Origin: Nanobdellota archaeon
Lineage (GTDB): Archaea > Nanobdellota > Nanobdellia > Pacearchaeales > GW2011-AR1
Direction of reading: 5' to 3'
Assembly (NCBI GenBank): GCA_024654505.1
Contig: JANLHN010000002.1
Location: 1-39,400, forward strand
Length of the DNA: 39,400 bases
Shown: positions 32,736 to 39,400 of the stretch, one piece after another
Position numbering within the stretch: position 1 is the first letter of the stretch
How the letters are laid out: every line of letters starts with the position of its first letter
The notes under the pieces: generated by a model
What the model was told of the DNA's origin: nothing
Database searches by the model: none
Seen by the model: the letters and a program-made list of their open reading frames with translations, nothing else
Program-made: the position numbers and the translations under genes

Positions 32736-33695
32736 TTATCTTTTAAAATTGGTCTCGAATGTTGAGAGTACGGCTCGGTGATCTGATAGGTATTTGAATT
32801 CGTCTTCAGTTCTCATTGGCAAATGTTGGGTTTCTACACGTAAGAGTCTTGTTTCTCCAGTTTTTAAGAATATATAATCAAGCCGTTCAGTTATGGTTGG
32901 TTCTTCACAATAAAGGCTGTCCTCTAATTCGCAGTTAATAGTTAGTTCGTCTTCAGTGTGGTAGTCTTCAAAGTTTAGAGTTTCTAAAAGTTTTTCATAC
33001 TCTCCAGTTCCGTCAAGAGAATTTATATTGAAGTCTCCAGTTATTATGAGGGGTCCTTTATTGTCAATTTCGTCAATAAATGTTTTTAGCTGTTTTATTT
33101 GTGAATCTCTTGACTCATGATTTTCTTTGGAATTTCCAGAATTAAGGTGTGTGGTGATTACATTTATAGATTCTTTTCTTGTCATTTGGATGACTAGATG
33201 AACTGCACCTTTTGTTGCGAGGCAATCAGAATCGCTACACTCGTTATATGCTACAACCCTCTGACTTTCGATTGGCCAACGGGAGAGAACTAGAAGACCT
33301 CCAGAGGTAGCTTTGCCGGATTCTTTTTTTGGTTGGTCTGTTAAATAATAAGGGAATCTCTTTTTAGAGTTATTTATAATCAACGAAACTGCTTCAGAAG
33401 TCCATGCTTCTTGAAGAGTCACAATATCAAAATCAGATTCTCCTATCCATTCTCCGATGAGTTGGGCTCTTTCTTCAGGGTAGTCAGAAATACTAATAAT
33501 TGATGGCCTGAGAAAAACATTGTAGGAAAGAATTTTTAATTCATTAGGAGATTTTTTTTCATAGAGGTTCTTTTTAATCTTATCAAATAAAGTTAAACCG
33601 CTTTCGTCTGAGTAAAAGAAGATTATTCCGAGGAAGGCAAGAATTATTATTGTGGTAATAATTAACCCAAGAGGTATTTTTATGATTTTTTTCAT
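32736..33695 (-). CDS. Membrane-anchored endonuclease/exonuclease/phosphatase-family hydrolase
   Basis: This is 319 aa. An N-terminal membrane helix (PLGLIITTIIILAFLGIIFF) leads into the EEP (DNase I-like) fold: LKILSYNVFLRPS, VTLQEAWTSEA (metal-binding Glu), THLNSGNSKENHESRDSQI, IITGDFNINSLDG and LSDHRAVLSTFE (catalytic His with Asp). These motifs match the sphingomyelinase C/inositol-phosphatase/nuclease superfamily. The anchor suggests it works on the outer membrane face, perhaps on phospholipids, nucleotides or extracellular DNA. Substrate cannot be told from motifs. The gene lies downstream of the tRNA-Ile repeat units. No clear TATA box is at the normal distance, so it may be read from the tRNA-side promoter. 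Confidence 0.85.
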   Translation of the reverse strand: MKKIIKIPLGLIITTIIILAFLGIIFFYSDESGLTLFDKIKKNLYEKKSPNELKILSYNVFLRPSIISISDYPEERAQLIGEWIGESDFDIVTLQEAWTSEAVSLIINNSKKRFPYYLTDQPKKESGKATSGGLLVLSRWPIESQRVVAYNECSDSDCLATKGAVHLVIQMTRKESINVITTHLNSGNSKENHESRDSQIKQLKTFIDEIDNKGPLIITGDFNINSLDGTGEYEKLLETLNFEDYHTEDELTINCELEDSLYCEEPTITERLDYIFLKTGETRLLRVETQHLPMRTEDEFKYLSDHRAVLSTFETNFKR

Positions 33696-33701
33696 GTTAA
33701 A

Positions 33702-33814
33702 TATGAGTTCGCTGGGATTTTACTCAAGATTTGCATCTCATGAATTATCTAAATAAGCTATTTATTCATTCGAAGCGAATCTTTCGCCCAGGACCTGTCC
33801 TGTCTTCAAATCCT
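33702..33814 (-). repeat. tRNA-Ile-associated 113-nt unit 1
   Basis: This unit (minus strand, farther from the tRNA) ends with a near-copy of the tRNA-Ile 3' end (AAATCCCAGCGAACTC). It contains CAGGA/TCCTG and a long hairpin: AGATTTGC (33727-33734) pairs with GCGAATCT (33775-33782) and ATGAAT (33740-33745) with ATTCAT (33764-33769), with 5/5 internal loops. It shares its ends and period with the unit at 33815-33927. Confidence 0.6.
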
Positions 33815-33927
33815 ATGAGCTCGCTGGGATTTTTGAACTATTCGCAATTTGCATTTCGTAGCGTTGTTTTATTCTTGCGCTACTCAAAGCGAATTGCTCA
33901 CCAGGACCTGTCCTGTCTTTAAATCCT
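33815..33927 (-). repeat. tRNA-Ile-associated 113-nt unit 2
   Basis: This unit directly follows tRNA-Ile on the minus strand and ends in a copy of its 3' end (AAATCCCAGCGAGCTC). GCAATTTGC (33844-33852) pairs with GCGAATTGC (33889-33897) and GTAGCG (33858-33863) with CGCTAC (33878-33883). The layout equals unit 1 while the stem sequences differ, keeping the pairing. A 45-nt segment (33788-33832) is repeated at 33901-33945 with one mismatch. Confidence 0.6.
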
Positions 33928-33928
33928 A

Positions 33929-34002
33929 TGAGCTCGCTGGGATTTGAACCCAGGACCCCCGCCTTATCAGAGCGGTGCGCTACCGGGCTGCGCTACGAGC
34001 TC
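33929..34002 (-). tRNA. tRNA-Ile (anticodon GAT)
   Basis: On the minus strand a full cloverleaf is visible: acceptor GAGCTCG/CGAGCTC (7 bp), D-arm GCGC/GCGC, anticodon stem CCGCT/GGCGG with loop CTGATAA (anticodon GAT), and T-arm CTGGG/CCCAG with loop TTCAAAT. The discriminator is A; CCA is not encoded. A TATA box (about 34028-34036, TTTATAAAA on the plus strand) lies about 30 nt upstream of the mature 5' end. Two tandem units carrying copies of its 3' end follow. Confidence 0.95.
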
Positions 34003-34065
34003 ACTGTGAAAGTTTAGGGGAATATTGATTTATAAAATTAAGTGTTAGAAGGTCTTAGAGTGTGG

Positions 34066-34359
34066 TCAATCAATATCTAGAGTGAATTCTTTGCCTGCCT
34101 CATTTTGGATAATTATTTTATTATTCTTAATTTTTATTGAAGTGATGTATACTTCTTGAATATCAGATTCTAATCCAAGAACATATTTTTGTTTGTAAAT
34201 CTCTTTGAGCCATATTCGTTCATTGGTTTTAACATTAATGGCTTCTACATATCCTCCGACATGTTTCATATTCTCTGTATCTCCAACAAAATGGGGCACA
34301 GAGTACCTCACTCCCTTATGAATTATAGGTTCAATATTTTTTGGTTTTATTCTTGACAT
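34066..34359 (-). CDS. Hypothetical small beta-rich protein
   Basis: This is 97 aa, soluble. Alternating hydrophobic residues (HVGGYVEAINVKTNERIWLK, EVYITSIKIKNNKIIIQNEA) imply several strands with a repeat resembling one PQQ-type blade (GGYVEAI...ERIWLKEIY). Similar short proteins with 'GGYVEAIDVKTG..LW' occur in bacteria, from memory, without a known role. It follows the zinc-ribbon/Hsp20-like gene by 21 nt on the same strand and is likely co-transcribed. It lies just upstream of the tRNA-Ile promoter region. Confidence 0.6.
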   Translation of the reverse strand: MSRIKPKNIEPIIHKGVRYSVPHFVGDTENMKHVGGYVEAINVKTNERIWLKEIYKQKYVLGLESDIQEVYITSIKIKNNKIIIQNEAGKEFTLDID

Positions 34360-34380
34360 AGGATATTTTGAGTAATTTTA

Positions 34381-35016
34381 TTATGCCTTTATCTCGAGAA
34401 AGAGTTTCTCGTTTCTGAGGTTGTATTCAATTACTTCGACAGTCATTGGGATATACTTAACATAGCAATAGTCTTTACTATAGGCTTTGATTTCTATTCC
34501 TGATGCGAGGGTGGTTATTATGACATCCTTCTTTTGTTTGACTCCGGGGGTGTCTATGATATAAATTATCCTGTTATCCAAACGTTTTATAGATGATTCT
34601 GCTTCGACTTTTGGAAGTGTTATTCTTCTTTTCATTTCTTCTTCAGAAATTGGAATTATTATCTCCTTTCTTACTTCTGCCAATTCTGATTGTGGGTGTT
34701 GTTGTATCATTGGTGGTTTCCCCCTAATTACTTTTATCTGGATTTTCCTATTTGGGTTCTGGTTCATTGTCATATCATTCATTATCTTATTCAAATCTTC
34801 ATTTTTCATTAATTCTTCTATTAATGGTCCGGCTATTTTTTCAAGTCCAAAGGGAAGCTTTAATTCTCGAGGTATTTGGTTTGTGTTGTCTTCTCTTCCA
34901 AGCATCCCATAATTTTCCTTCTCTTCTCTTTCTTTAAATGATTTTCCACAATGAGGGCAGAAGTTAAACCTTCTTTCAATTTTTATAGCACATGCCGGAC
35001 ATTTTTTCTTTAACAT
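34381..35016 (-). CDS. Zinc-ribbon protein with C-terminal Hsp20/CS-like domain
   Basis: This is 211 aa. The N-terminus is a zinc ribbon (CPACAIKIERRFNFCPHCGK; C6/C9 and C20/C23). A helical/linker stretch follows (GPLIEELMKNEDLNKIM). The last 65 residues (IIYIIDTPGVKQKKDVIITT, then GIEIKAYSKDYCYVKYI) look like an alpha-crystallin/CS-type beta-sandwich, as in small heat-shock proteins or p23-like co-chaperones. The combination suggests a chaperone-type or RNA/protein-binding adaptor, not a classic Hsp20. A TATA-like TTTTAAATAGG (about 35038-35048) supports ATG 35016 as a leaderless start. Confidence 0.65.
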   Translation of the reverse strand: MLKKKCPACAIKIERRFNFCPHCGKSFKEREEKENYGMLGREDNTNQIPRELKLPFGLEKIAGPLIEELMKNEDLNKIMNDMTMNQNPNRKIQIKVIRGKPPMIQQHPQSELAEVRKEIIIPISEEEMKRRITLPKVEAESSIKRLDNRIIYIIDTPGVKQKKDVIITTLASGIEIKAYSKDYCYVKYIPMTVEVIEYNLRNEKLFLEIKA

Positions 35017-35070
35017 TTTAATAGAAGAGGTTCTCCCTATTTAAAATTTGTCTATAGGTTGTTTAGGGTG

Positions 35071-36507
35071 TTATCTTTGAGTATTATGTTCTACTTTTTG
35101 GACTAGGTGTTCTAGATGATGAACTTCTCGGACGATACCTTGCATTGGAACAAATTCCCTTATCATATAATGTGAAGAGAATTTCTTTACATGCCTAACT
35201 TCTGTTAAATATCTTAGTCCTACTAGGGCAACGAGTAATCTCAAAATTGCTGAGACTAAGAATACAAAGAGTATTGAGCTCATGAAAGATATGTTTAAGG
35301 AAACCAATAAGGAACCAATTAGGGACCCTAAAAACATTCCAACTCCTACAAATAAATTTAGGTAAGAAAGCCCATAACTTCTTTTTCTTTGACTTACTGA
35401 ATCATAAATATAATTATTCGCAGAGAGATTGTAGCCGGCCCACGCAAAACCACCCGTAATTCCGGGTACGATGAGGAGATAGATTTTAACTGCTGTTGGG
35501 TTTGTGATTAATGCAGATAATAACCAGGCTATTGGTGTCGTGAACATTATCCAAGAACAAATTTTCATTATCTTTATATTGCCAAATTTATCAGATGCTT
35601 TTCCAAGAAGGGGGAGGAAAAGAAGCTGAAATGCAGTTCCGGAGACAACAATTGCTGTAAACCAGACATATGAAAATCCTAAATTTCTAAGCATGTAAAC
35701 AGTCCAAAATGGTGTTGCGATTCCAATTGCTAGGCTGAAAACACCTCTAAAAATAGTAAATCTCCCAAATGGAGTAGAGGTACAAGTAGAAAGAAATTGT
35801 TTCAGGCTGAAATAGTCTTTTTTTCTTACAATTATTTTTGGTTCATATTGTTTAGAGATTAAACTTCGACCCCATATTTTTAGGATAGAGGACATTACAA
35901 AAAGTAGCCCAAAACCTAAAAGTGTGTATCCTAATAAATCTCCTTGGCTTTCTCCAAGCTTTTTGAAGCCATCAAGGATAATGGCCCCAATGACTATTGT
36001 TAAAAGACCAAAGAATCCAGCCATGCCATTTCTCTTTGAAAAATATTTTCCTCTTCTTTCTTCTTGGACTAAAGAACCCATCCAAGAGAACCAGGCCATT
36101 TGTGAAACTGAAAATAAAGAATAATAAATTCCCACTAATGCAATTAATATCCAGACCATGTGGGGGATACCTATGTAGAATAAATAGCCAGTTAGTATCA
36201 TAGGAATCCATAAGAGTATTCTACATAACTCCATTACTCTTACAATTTTTTTTCTTGAAAAGTATCTTAGTAGGTTCGCTGCTTTTAGTTGAACTAAACT
36301 TGGTAAAAGATTAATTATTGCGCCAAGTATTCCTACTTGGCTAGCCGTTGCATTCATTGCTATTGCAAATGGAGAGAAATAGGAGAGTCCCACTGCTGTA
36401 GCACTTGAGTTAATAGAGCCTTCCTTTAAACTTAGATTCAGACTTTTATCAATTTTCTTCGCAACTATAGGGTGTTCAGCCGTTATCACTTTTTTCATCC
36501 CCTTCAT
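35071..36507 (-). CDS. Major facilitator superfamily transporter
   Basis: This 478-aa polytopic membrane protein has about 12 hydrophobic segments. MFS-type features: an N-terminal soluble helix, then VGLSYFSPFAIAMNATASQVGIL in helix 1-2 (FSPFAIAMNATASQVGILGA), the loop LLRYFSRKKIVRVMELCRIL, WFSWMGSLVQEERRGKYFSKR between helices 4-5 (segment MGSLVQEERRGKYFSKRNGM), and LGKASDKFGNIKIMK for the second-half motif A. Substrate cannot be told. The C-terminus ends in a coiled-coil-like hydrophilic stretch (FVPMQGIVREVHHLEHLVQK). TATA-like TTTTTTATATTC (about 36527-36538) supports ATG 36507. Confidence 0.88.
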   Translation of the reverse strand: MKGMKKVITAEHPIVAKKIDKSLNLSLKEGSINSSATAVGLSYFSPFAIAMNATASQVGILGAIINLLPSLVQLKAANLLRYFSRKKIVRVMELCRILLWIPMILTGYLFYIGIPHMVWILIALVGIYYSLFSVSQMAWFSWMGSLVQEERRGKYFSKRNGMAGFFGLLTIVIGAIILDGFKKLGESQGDLLGYTLLGFGLLFVMSSILKIWGRSLISKQYEPKIIVRKKDYFSLKQFLSTCTSTPFGRFTIFRGVFSLAIGIATPFWTVYMLRNLGFSYVWFTAIVVSGTAFQLLFLPLLGKASDKFGNIKIMKICSWIMFTTPIAWLLSALITNPTAVKIYLLIVPGITGGFAWAGYNLSANNYIYDSVSQRKRSYGLSYLNLFVGVGMFLGSLIGSLLVSLNISFMSSILFVFLVSAILRLLVALVGLRYLTEVRHVKKFSSHYMIREFVPMQGIVREVHHLEHLVQKVEHNTQR

Positions 36508-36564
36508 AGAATTATCTGTTAGTTGAATATAAAAAACTAACTAAAATAAAAATATTTTATTGGA

Positions 36565-37041
36565 TTAGCCTATTAGGACGCTTCTTTCTGTTTCGTCTCT
36601 GCTTCTGGCTAGTTTGTAACTGATGTCCATTAATTCCCCATATAGCCTTTCTGCTACTGCCGGTGTAAATCCTAGGTCTGTCATGACACCCATATAATCA
36701 TCGCCAGTTAGTCTTCGGCCTTCATGCATTCCAAAGTAAAGGTGGGTTTCTGATTCTAGTCTTTTTTCAGCTATCATTCCTTCGAGGATTGTCCCGTGAG
36801 TGGGATATTCTTGTTTAAACATCTCTACTCCATCTCTCATTCCTCGGGCTTTCATCGTGTCTTCGCTTTCTATTCTGCCATAGGCCCTGTCGCCAACAAA
36901 ACTTCCACCAAATTCTGAAAGGTCTATTGCCTTAGCTAGTTTTGGTTTTGCTCTTTTGAGCTTTCCGGACATACTTGAGATTGGTTTGTCAATTCTATCT
37001 GTTGCTATCAGTTGGATTAGTTGTCTTTCTGTGTTTCCCAT
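36565..37041 (-). CDS. Hypothetical protein divergent from the TrmB-family regulator
   Basis: This is 158 aa, soluble and largely helical: RQLIQLIATDRIDKPI, KLKRAKPKLAKAIDLSEF, RGMRDGVEMFKQEYPTHGTI, VAERLYGELMDISYKLARSR. GGAGG lies 5 nt before ATG 37041, a clear ribosome binding site, so this gene has a leader unlike most monocistronic genes here. No family recognised. It shares the 110-nt region with the TrmB-like gene and its palindrome, so it may be its target. Confidence 0.6.
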   Translation of the reverse strand: MGNTERQLIQLIATDRIDKPISSMSGKLKRAKPKLAKAIDLSEFGGSFVGDRAYGRIESEDTMKARGMRDGVEMFKQEYPTHGTILEGMIAEKRLESETHLYFGMHEGRRLTGDDYMGVMTDLGFTPAVAERLYGELMDISYKLARSRDETERSVLIG

Positions 37042-37098
37042 GTTTTGCCTCCATGTTATTTAGTTAATCATTGAAGTCAAAAATTACTTTTAGTTTTA

Positions 37099-37120
37099 TG
37101 AGGTGAGTCGATTCACCTCA
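37099..37120. promoter_or_regulatory. 22-bp palindromic operator of the TrmB-family gene
   Basis: 8-bp arms TGAGGTGA and TCACCTCA with a 6-bp centre; ten of eleven symmetric pairs match. It abuts the TATA box (ATTTATAAATC, about 37122-37132) of the downstream regulator gene and lies between it and the divergent gene at 36565-37041. Autoregulation is inference. Confidence 0.55.
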
Positions 37121-37151
37121 ATATTTATAAATCAAAAACCCATAGAATTGT

Positions 37152-37847
37152 ATGATTGATTTGACAAGGGCGGGTTTAACTGAGAGTGAATCTAAAGTTT
37201 ACTTGGCTTTGCTTGATTTGGGCCCTAGTCTTGCAGGACAAATTGCAAGAAAGGCTGGACTTCACCGTCGGACTGTTTATGATACGACTGAAATGTTGAT
37301 TAATAAGGGGCTGATTGGATATATTTTACAAAATAATCGCCGACTTTTTCAGGCAGAGAATCCAAATAGGATTTTAAAAATTCTTCAAGAAAAACAAGAT
37401 ATTTTAACCCCTATGATTTCTGAACTTCAGATAAAGTATTCTAAGACTAATGAAAAAAAGGAGACTAATTTTTATAAGGGGAAAGAGGGGTTGAAGACAG
37501 TATTTGAGGACCAACTGAACGAAAAAGAGATTTTGATTCTAGGTGCAAATGAAAATGCTTCTGATGTTTTGCAGTATTATTTTAAATGGTATAATGAAAA
37601 GAGGGTTGCAAGGAAGATTAAGACAAGGATTATTGCCAGGTCTCGAAAGTTTTCAAAAATGAAGAATGCGGAGATAAGATATCTGCCAGGGAAGTACGCT
37701 AGTCCTTTGGCAATTAATATTTATGGAGATAAAACAGCAATTATTCTTTGGGCCTCACAGCCCCTAGCAATAGTAATTAAAAATAGAGAAATTTCAGAGG
37801 AATATAAAAATTATTTTGAATTGATTTGGAAAATGGCGAAAGAATAA
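37152..37847 (+). CDS. TrmB-family transcriptional regulator
   Basis: This is 231 aa. The N-terminal winged helix-turn-helix (GLTESESKVYLALLDLGPSL, IARKAGLHRRTVYDTTEMLI, KGLIGYILQNNRRLFQAENP) matches the TrmB DNA-binding domain of archaeal sugar-responsive regulators. A coiled-coil-like stretch (ILKILQEKQDILTPMISELQ) is followed by a PLD-like C-terminal half (NFYKGKEGLKTVFEDQL, EILILGANENASDVL) as in the TrmB short type lacking the sugar-binding extension. The ligand is unknown. A TATA box about 25 nt upstream and the palindrome next to it suggest control of itself and possibly of the divergent gene. Confidence 0.9.
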   Translation: MIDLTRAGLTESESKVYLALLDLGPSLAGQIARKAGLHRRTVYDTTEMLINKGLIGYILQNNRRLFQAENPNRILKILQEKQDILTPMISELQIKYSKTNEKKETNFYKGKEGLKTVFEDQLNEKEILILGANENASDVLQYYFKWYNEKRVARKIKTRIIARSRKFSKMKNAEIRYLPGKYASPLAINIYGDKTAIILWASQPLAIVIKNREISEEYKNYFELIWKMAKE

Positions 37848-37848
37848 A

Positions 37849-37947
37849 TGCGCGAGCCTGGGCAATAAGTTGCAGACCTCTCCGAGGCCAATTTCACACA
37901 GGGTTCACCCAGTAGTGACCTCTGGTGAGGTCATTCCCTAATACAAA
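37849..37947 (-). repeat. tRNA-Gly-associated 99-nt unit
   Basis: This unit follows tRNA-Gly on the minus strand and ends in a copy of the tRNA's 3' end (GGCTCGCGC, with ATTT downstream) at 37850-37856. It has two strong hairpins: TGACCTC/GAGGTCA (GACCTC...GAGGTC at 37917-37932) and GGCCTC/GAGGTC (37875-37889). The logic is that of the tRNA-Ile units, with no sequence match. Confidence 0.5.
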
Positions 37948-38018
37948 TGCGCGAGCCGGGAATTGAACCCGGGTCCCGAGCTTGGGAAGCTCATATGCTA
38001 CCACTATACCACTCACGC
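37948..38018 (-). tRNA. tRNA-Gly (anticodon CCC)
   Basis: Minus-strand cloverleaf: acceptor GCGTGAG/CTCGCGC (7 bp with one G-U), anticodon stem TGAGC/GCTCG with loop TTCCCAA (anticodon CCC), and T-arm CCGGG/CCCGG with loop TTCAATT. The discriminator is A; CCA is not encoded. No TATA box is close upstream; the nearest good one (38109-38119) lies beyond a partial 5' copy of this tRNA. Confidence 0.93.
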
Positions 38019-38028
38019 GAGGTTTTTT

Positions 38029-38077
38029 CGTGAGTTGTATTCTCGAGCCCAGGAAGGGCACTTTATACCACTCACGC
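38029..38077 (-). repeat. Partial copy of tRNA-Gly 5' half, upstream of the gene
   Basis: The 14 bases GCGTGAGTGGTATA that open tRNA-Gly recur here (38064-38077). Downstream, CTCACG pairs with CGTGAG to close a 49-nt structure with an inner GCCC/GGGC hairpin. The anticodon and T-arm are missing, so this is a remnant or a mini tRNA-like fold in the tRNA leader. Confidence 0.5.
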
Positions 38078-38138
38078 AATGTTCATATGAAATTTCTTGG
38101 ATGGCTAACTTTAAATATCTTATAGATTTGTGTGGGTT

Positions 38139-39400
38139 ATGGCAAAGAATAAATTTTATGTAACTACAGCAATTGACTATGTGAATGCTGAACCACACAT
38201 TGGTCATGCTTATCAGAAAGTTGTAGCTGATGCTCTGGCCCGATGGAACCGATTGATTGGTCGAGATGTTCTGTTTGTGACTGGTACTGATGAACATGGG
38301 AAGAAAGTTGCTGAATCGGCGGCTAAAATTGGAATTCCGGTGAGAGAGTTTGTTGATGAAACGGTTAAAAAGTTTAAAGAAAGTTGGAAAATTTTGAATG
38401 TTGTTCCCGACAGATTTATTAGAACTACAGATAAAGACCATGAAAAAGTAGTTATCAATTTTATTAAAAAGTGTGACAAGGCGGAGGATATCTACAAGGG
38501 AGAGTATACTGGACTTTATTGCACTGGTTGTGAAGCGTATTATACTGAAAAAGATGTTGTGGAGGGAGTATGTCCCTTCCATAATCGTCCACTAGAACAG
38601 ATAAATGAGGAAACTTATTTTTTTAAGCTTTCAAAATACTCTAAGTTTCTCCTAGATTTTTATAAAAATAATCCAAATTTTATTACACCAAAGTCAAAGA
38701 GAAAAGAAATTGAAAATAAGATAAATGAAGGTCTTCGAGACCTTTCAATAACAAGGACAAACTTTGATTGGGGGATTCCCTTTCCATTAGACAAGAAACA
38801 TGTAGTCTATGTTTGGTTTGATGCTTTGATAAATTATTATACAGCGACGAGAAAAAAAGGTCTTGAGGAGTTTTGGGATGGAGAGGTTGTACATATTCTA
38901 GGAAAAGATAATACTTGGTTTCATACTGTTTATTGGCCAGCAATGTTGAAATCTGCAGGGATTAAAGAACCAACAATAACAATTAATCATGGATTTTTAA
39001 CATTTAATGGGCAGAAGATTTCTAAATCTCTTGGGAATTCAATTTCTCCAAAAGTTTTGGTTGAGAAATACGGTTCCGATACTGTTCGTTATTTTTTATT
39101 AAGACATTTTTCTTTTATTAGTGGAAGTGATGGAGATTTTTCTGAGAATGCTTTAGTTGAAAGACATAATAATGAGCTTGCGAATAAGTTGGGAAATCTT
39201 GTTTCGAGAGTTTCTGCTCTTGTGGAAAAATATGGAATCGTTAAAACTGAGAATAAATTAATTAAAAAGTTTAATCTAAAAGCTGTTGAGAAATATTTTT
39301 CAGAGTATAAGGTTGACCAGGCCCTCAATGAGATTTTTGCTTTTATTGATGTTTGTAATGAATATGTGCAGAGTAAAAAGCCTTGGGAGACGGGAGATAA
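38139..39400 (+). CDS. metG: Methionyl-tRNA synthetase, N-terminal part, bacterial-like
   Basis: About 420 codons are in the window; the C-terminus lies outside. The class I motifs are HIGH in AEPHIGHAYQ (residues 21-24) and KISKS (293-297). One zinc knuckle is visible (CTGC at 128-131, CPFH at 145-148). The text YCTGCEAYYTEKD, EETYFFKLSKY and GLRDLSITRTNFDWGIP resembles bacterial MetRS more than the usual archaeal type with two knuckles. A TATA-like CTTTAAATATC (38109-38119) about 25 nt upstream supports ATG 38139. Start and family are firm; the origin is inference. It is divergent from tRNA-Gly. Confidence 0.93.
   Translation, partial: MAKNKFYVTTAIDYVNAEPHIGHAYQKVVADALARWNRLIGRDVLFVTGTDEHGKKVAESAAKIGIPVREFVDETVKKFKESWKILNVVPDRFIRTTDKDHEKVVINFIKKCDKAEDIYKGEYTGLYCTGCEAYYTEKDVVEGVCPFHNRPLEQINEETYFFKLSKYSKFLLDFYKNNPNFITPKSKRKEIENKINEGLRDLSITRTNFDWGIPFPLDKKHVVYVWFDALINYYTATRKKGLEEFWDGEVVHILGKDNTWFHTVYWPAMLKSAGIKEPTITINHGFLTFNGQKISKSLGNSISPKVLVEKYGSDTVRYFLLRHFSFISGSDGDFSENALVERHNNELANKLGNLVSRVSALVEKYGIVKTENKLIKKFNLKAVEKYFSEYKVDQALNEIFAFIDVCNEYVQSKKPWETGD

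Noticed and set aside
33702-33945. Regular 113-nt repeats as a CRISPR array
   Set aside because: The repeated parts are tRNA 3'-end copies, there are only three, the intervening parts are self-complementary and related, and no cas gene is present.
38013-38582. Minus-strand frame of 189 codons
   Set aside because: It runs antisense to MetRS, whose HIGH and KISKS motifs and promoter are clear, and it crosses the tRNA-Gly 5' region.
1-39400. Insertion sequences, prophage, replication origin or rRNA genes
   Set aside because: No transposase, integrase, phage structural gene, rRNA or Orc1/Cdc6 gene with origin repeats was seen.

Overview
The window looks like a chromosome segment of a small-genome DPANN archaeon, most likely from the Woesearchaeota/Pacearchaeota side. 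It is AT-rich and carries an archaeal information-processing set: PCNA, a single-chain PriS/PriL-type primase, TBP, an ATP-dependent DNA ligase, eL15, eL31, eL39, eS19, TrmY and a histone-fold microprotein. It also carries many secreted Cys-rich proteins and 'RGQVTIF'-type N-termini of the kind common in these lineages. Most first-in-operon genes have an A/T-rich TATA box 24-29 nt upstream of the ATG, which implies leaderless mRNAs. A minority, mostly internal genes, carry GGAGG-type ribosome binding sites. Several starts below were chosen on that basis. The lineage call is inference; no rRNA is present.

Layout. (1) 1-10370, minus strand: the start of an unknown gene, then a 10 kb surface-protein locus. 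It begins with a 47-aa ribbon-helix-helix regulator, followed by two paralogous cassettes. Cassette A is a pilin-like protein plus one 1336-aa Cys-rich protein. Cassette B is a pilin-like protein plus two Cys-rich proteins that together match the 1336-aa protein. A run of GTAATA sites at roughly 10-bp spacing lies in front of the regulator. (2) 10371-12824: PCNA and primase diverge from an intergenic region with a palindrome next to the PCNA TATA box. (3) 12872-19909: membrane-anchored, Cys-rich or acidic surface proteins, a His-rich unknown, a PD-(D/E)XK nuclease and a JAMM-type peptidase. (4) 20077-24332: a divergent RNase HII-like protein, a histone-fold microprotein, LysS, acylphosphatase, TrmY and a nitronate monooxygenase-like flavoprotein. 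(5) 24452-32454: a YkgJ-like protein, AlkD-like glycosylase, the eS19-eL39-eL31 operon with a structured leader, YhbY and NFACT-R proteins, TBP, DNA ligase, thioredoxin, PspC and eL15. (6) 32552-39400: an acidic microprotein, a membrane-anchored EEP phosphodiesterase, tRNA-Ile(GAT), a zinc-ribbon/Hsp20-like protein, an MFS transporter, a TrmB-family regulator with a palindromic operator, tRNA-Gly(CCC) and the start of a bacterial-looking MetRS.

The most unusual non-coding signal is at the two tRNA genes. tRNA-Ile is followed by two tandem 113-nt units, each ending in a copy of the tRNA 3' end. Each unit can fold into a long hairpin whose stems differ by compensatory changes between the copies. 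tRNA-Gly is followed by one about 99-nt unit with the same logic but a different sequence. No insertion sequence or CRISPR array was found. No stretch over about 300 bases lacks a gene, apart from the tRNA-Ile block (33696-34065), whose content is described below.
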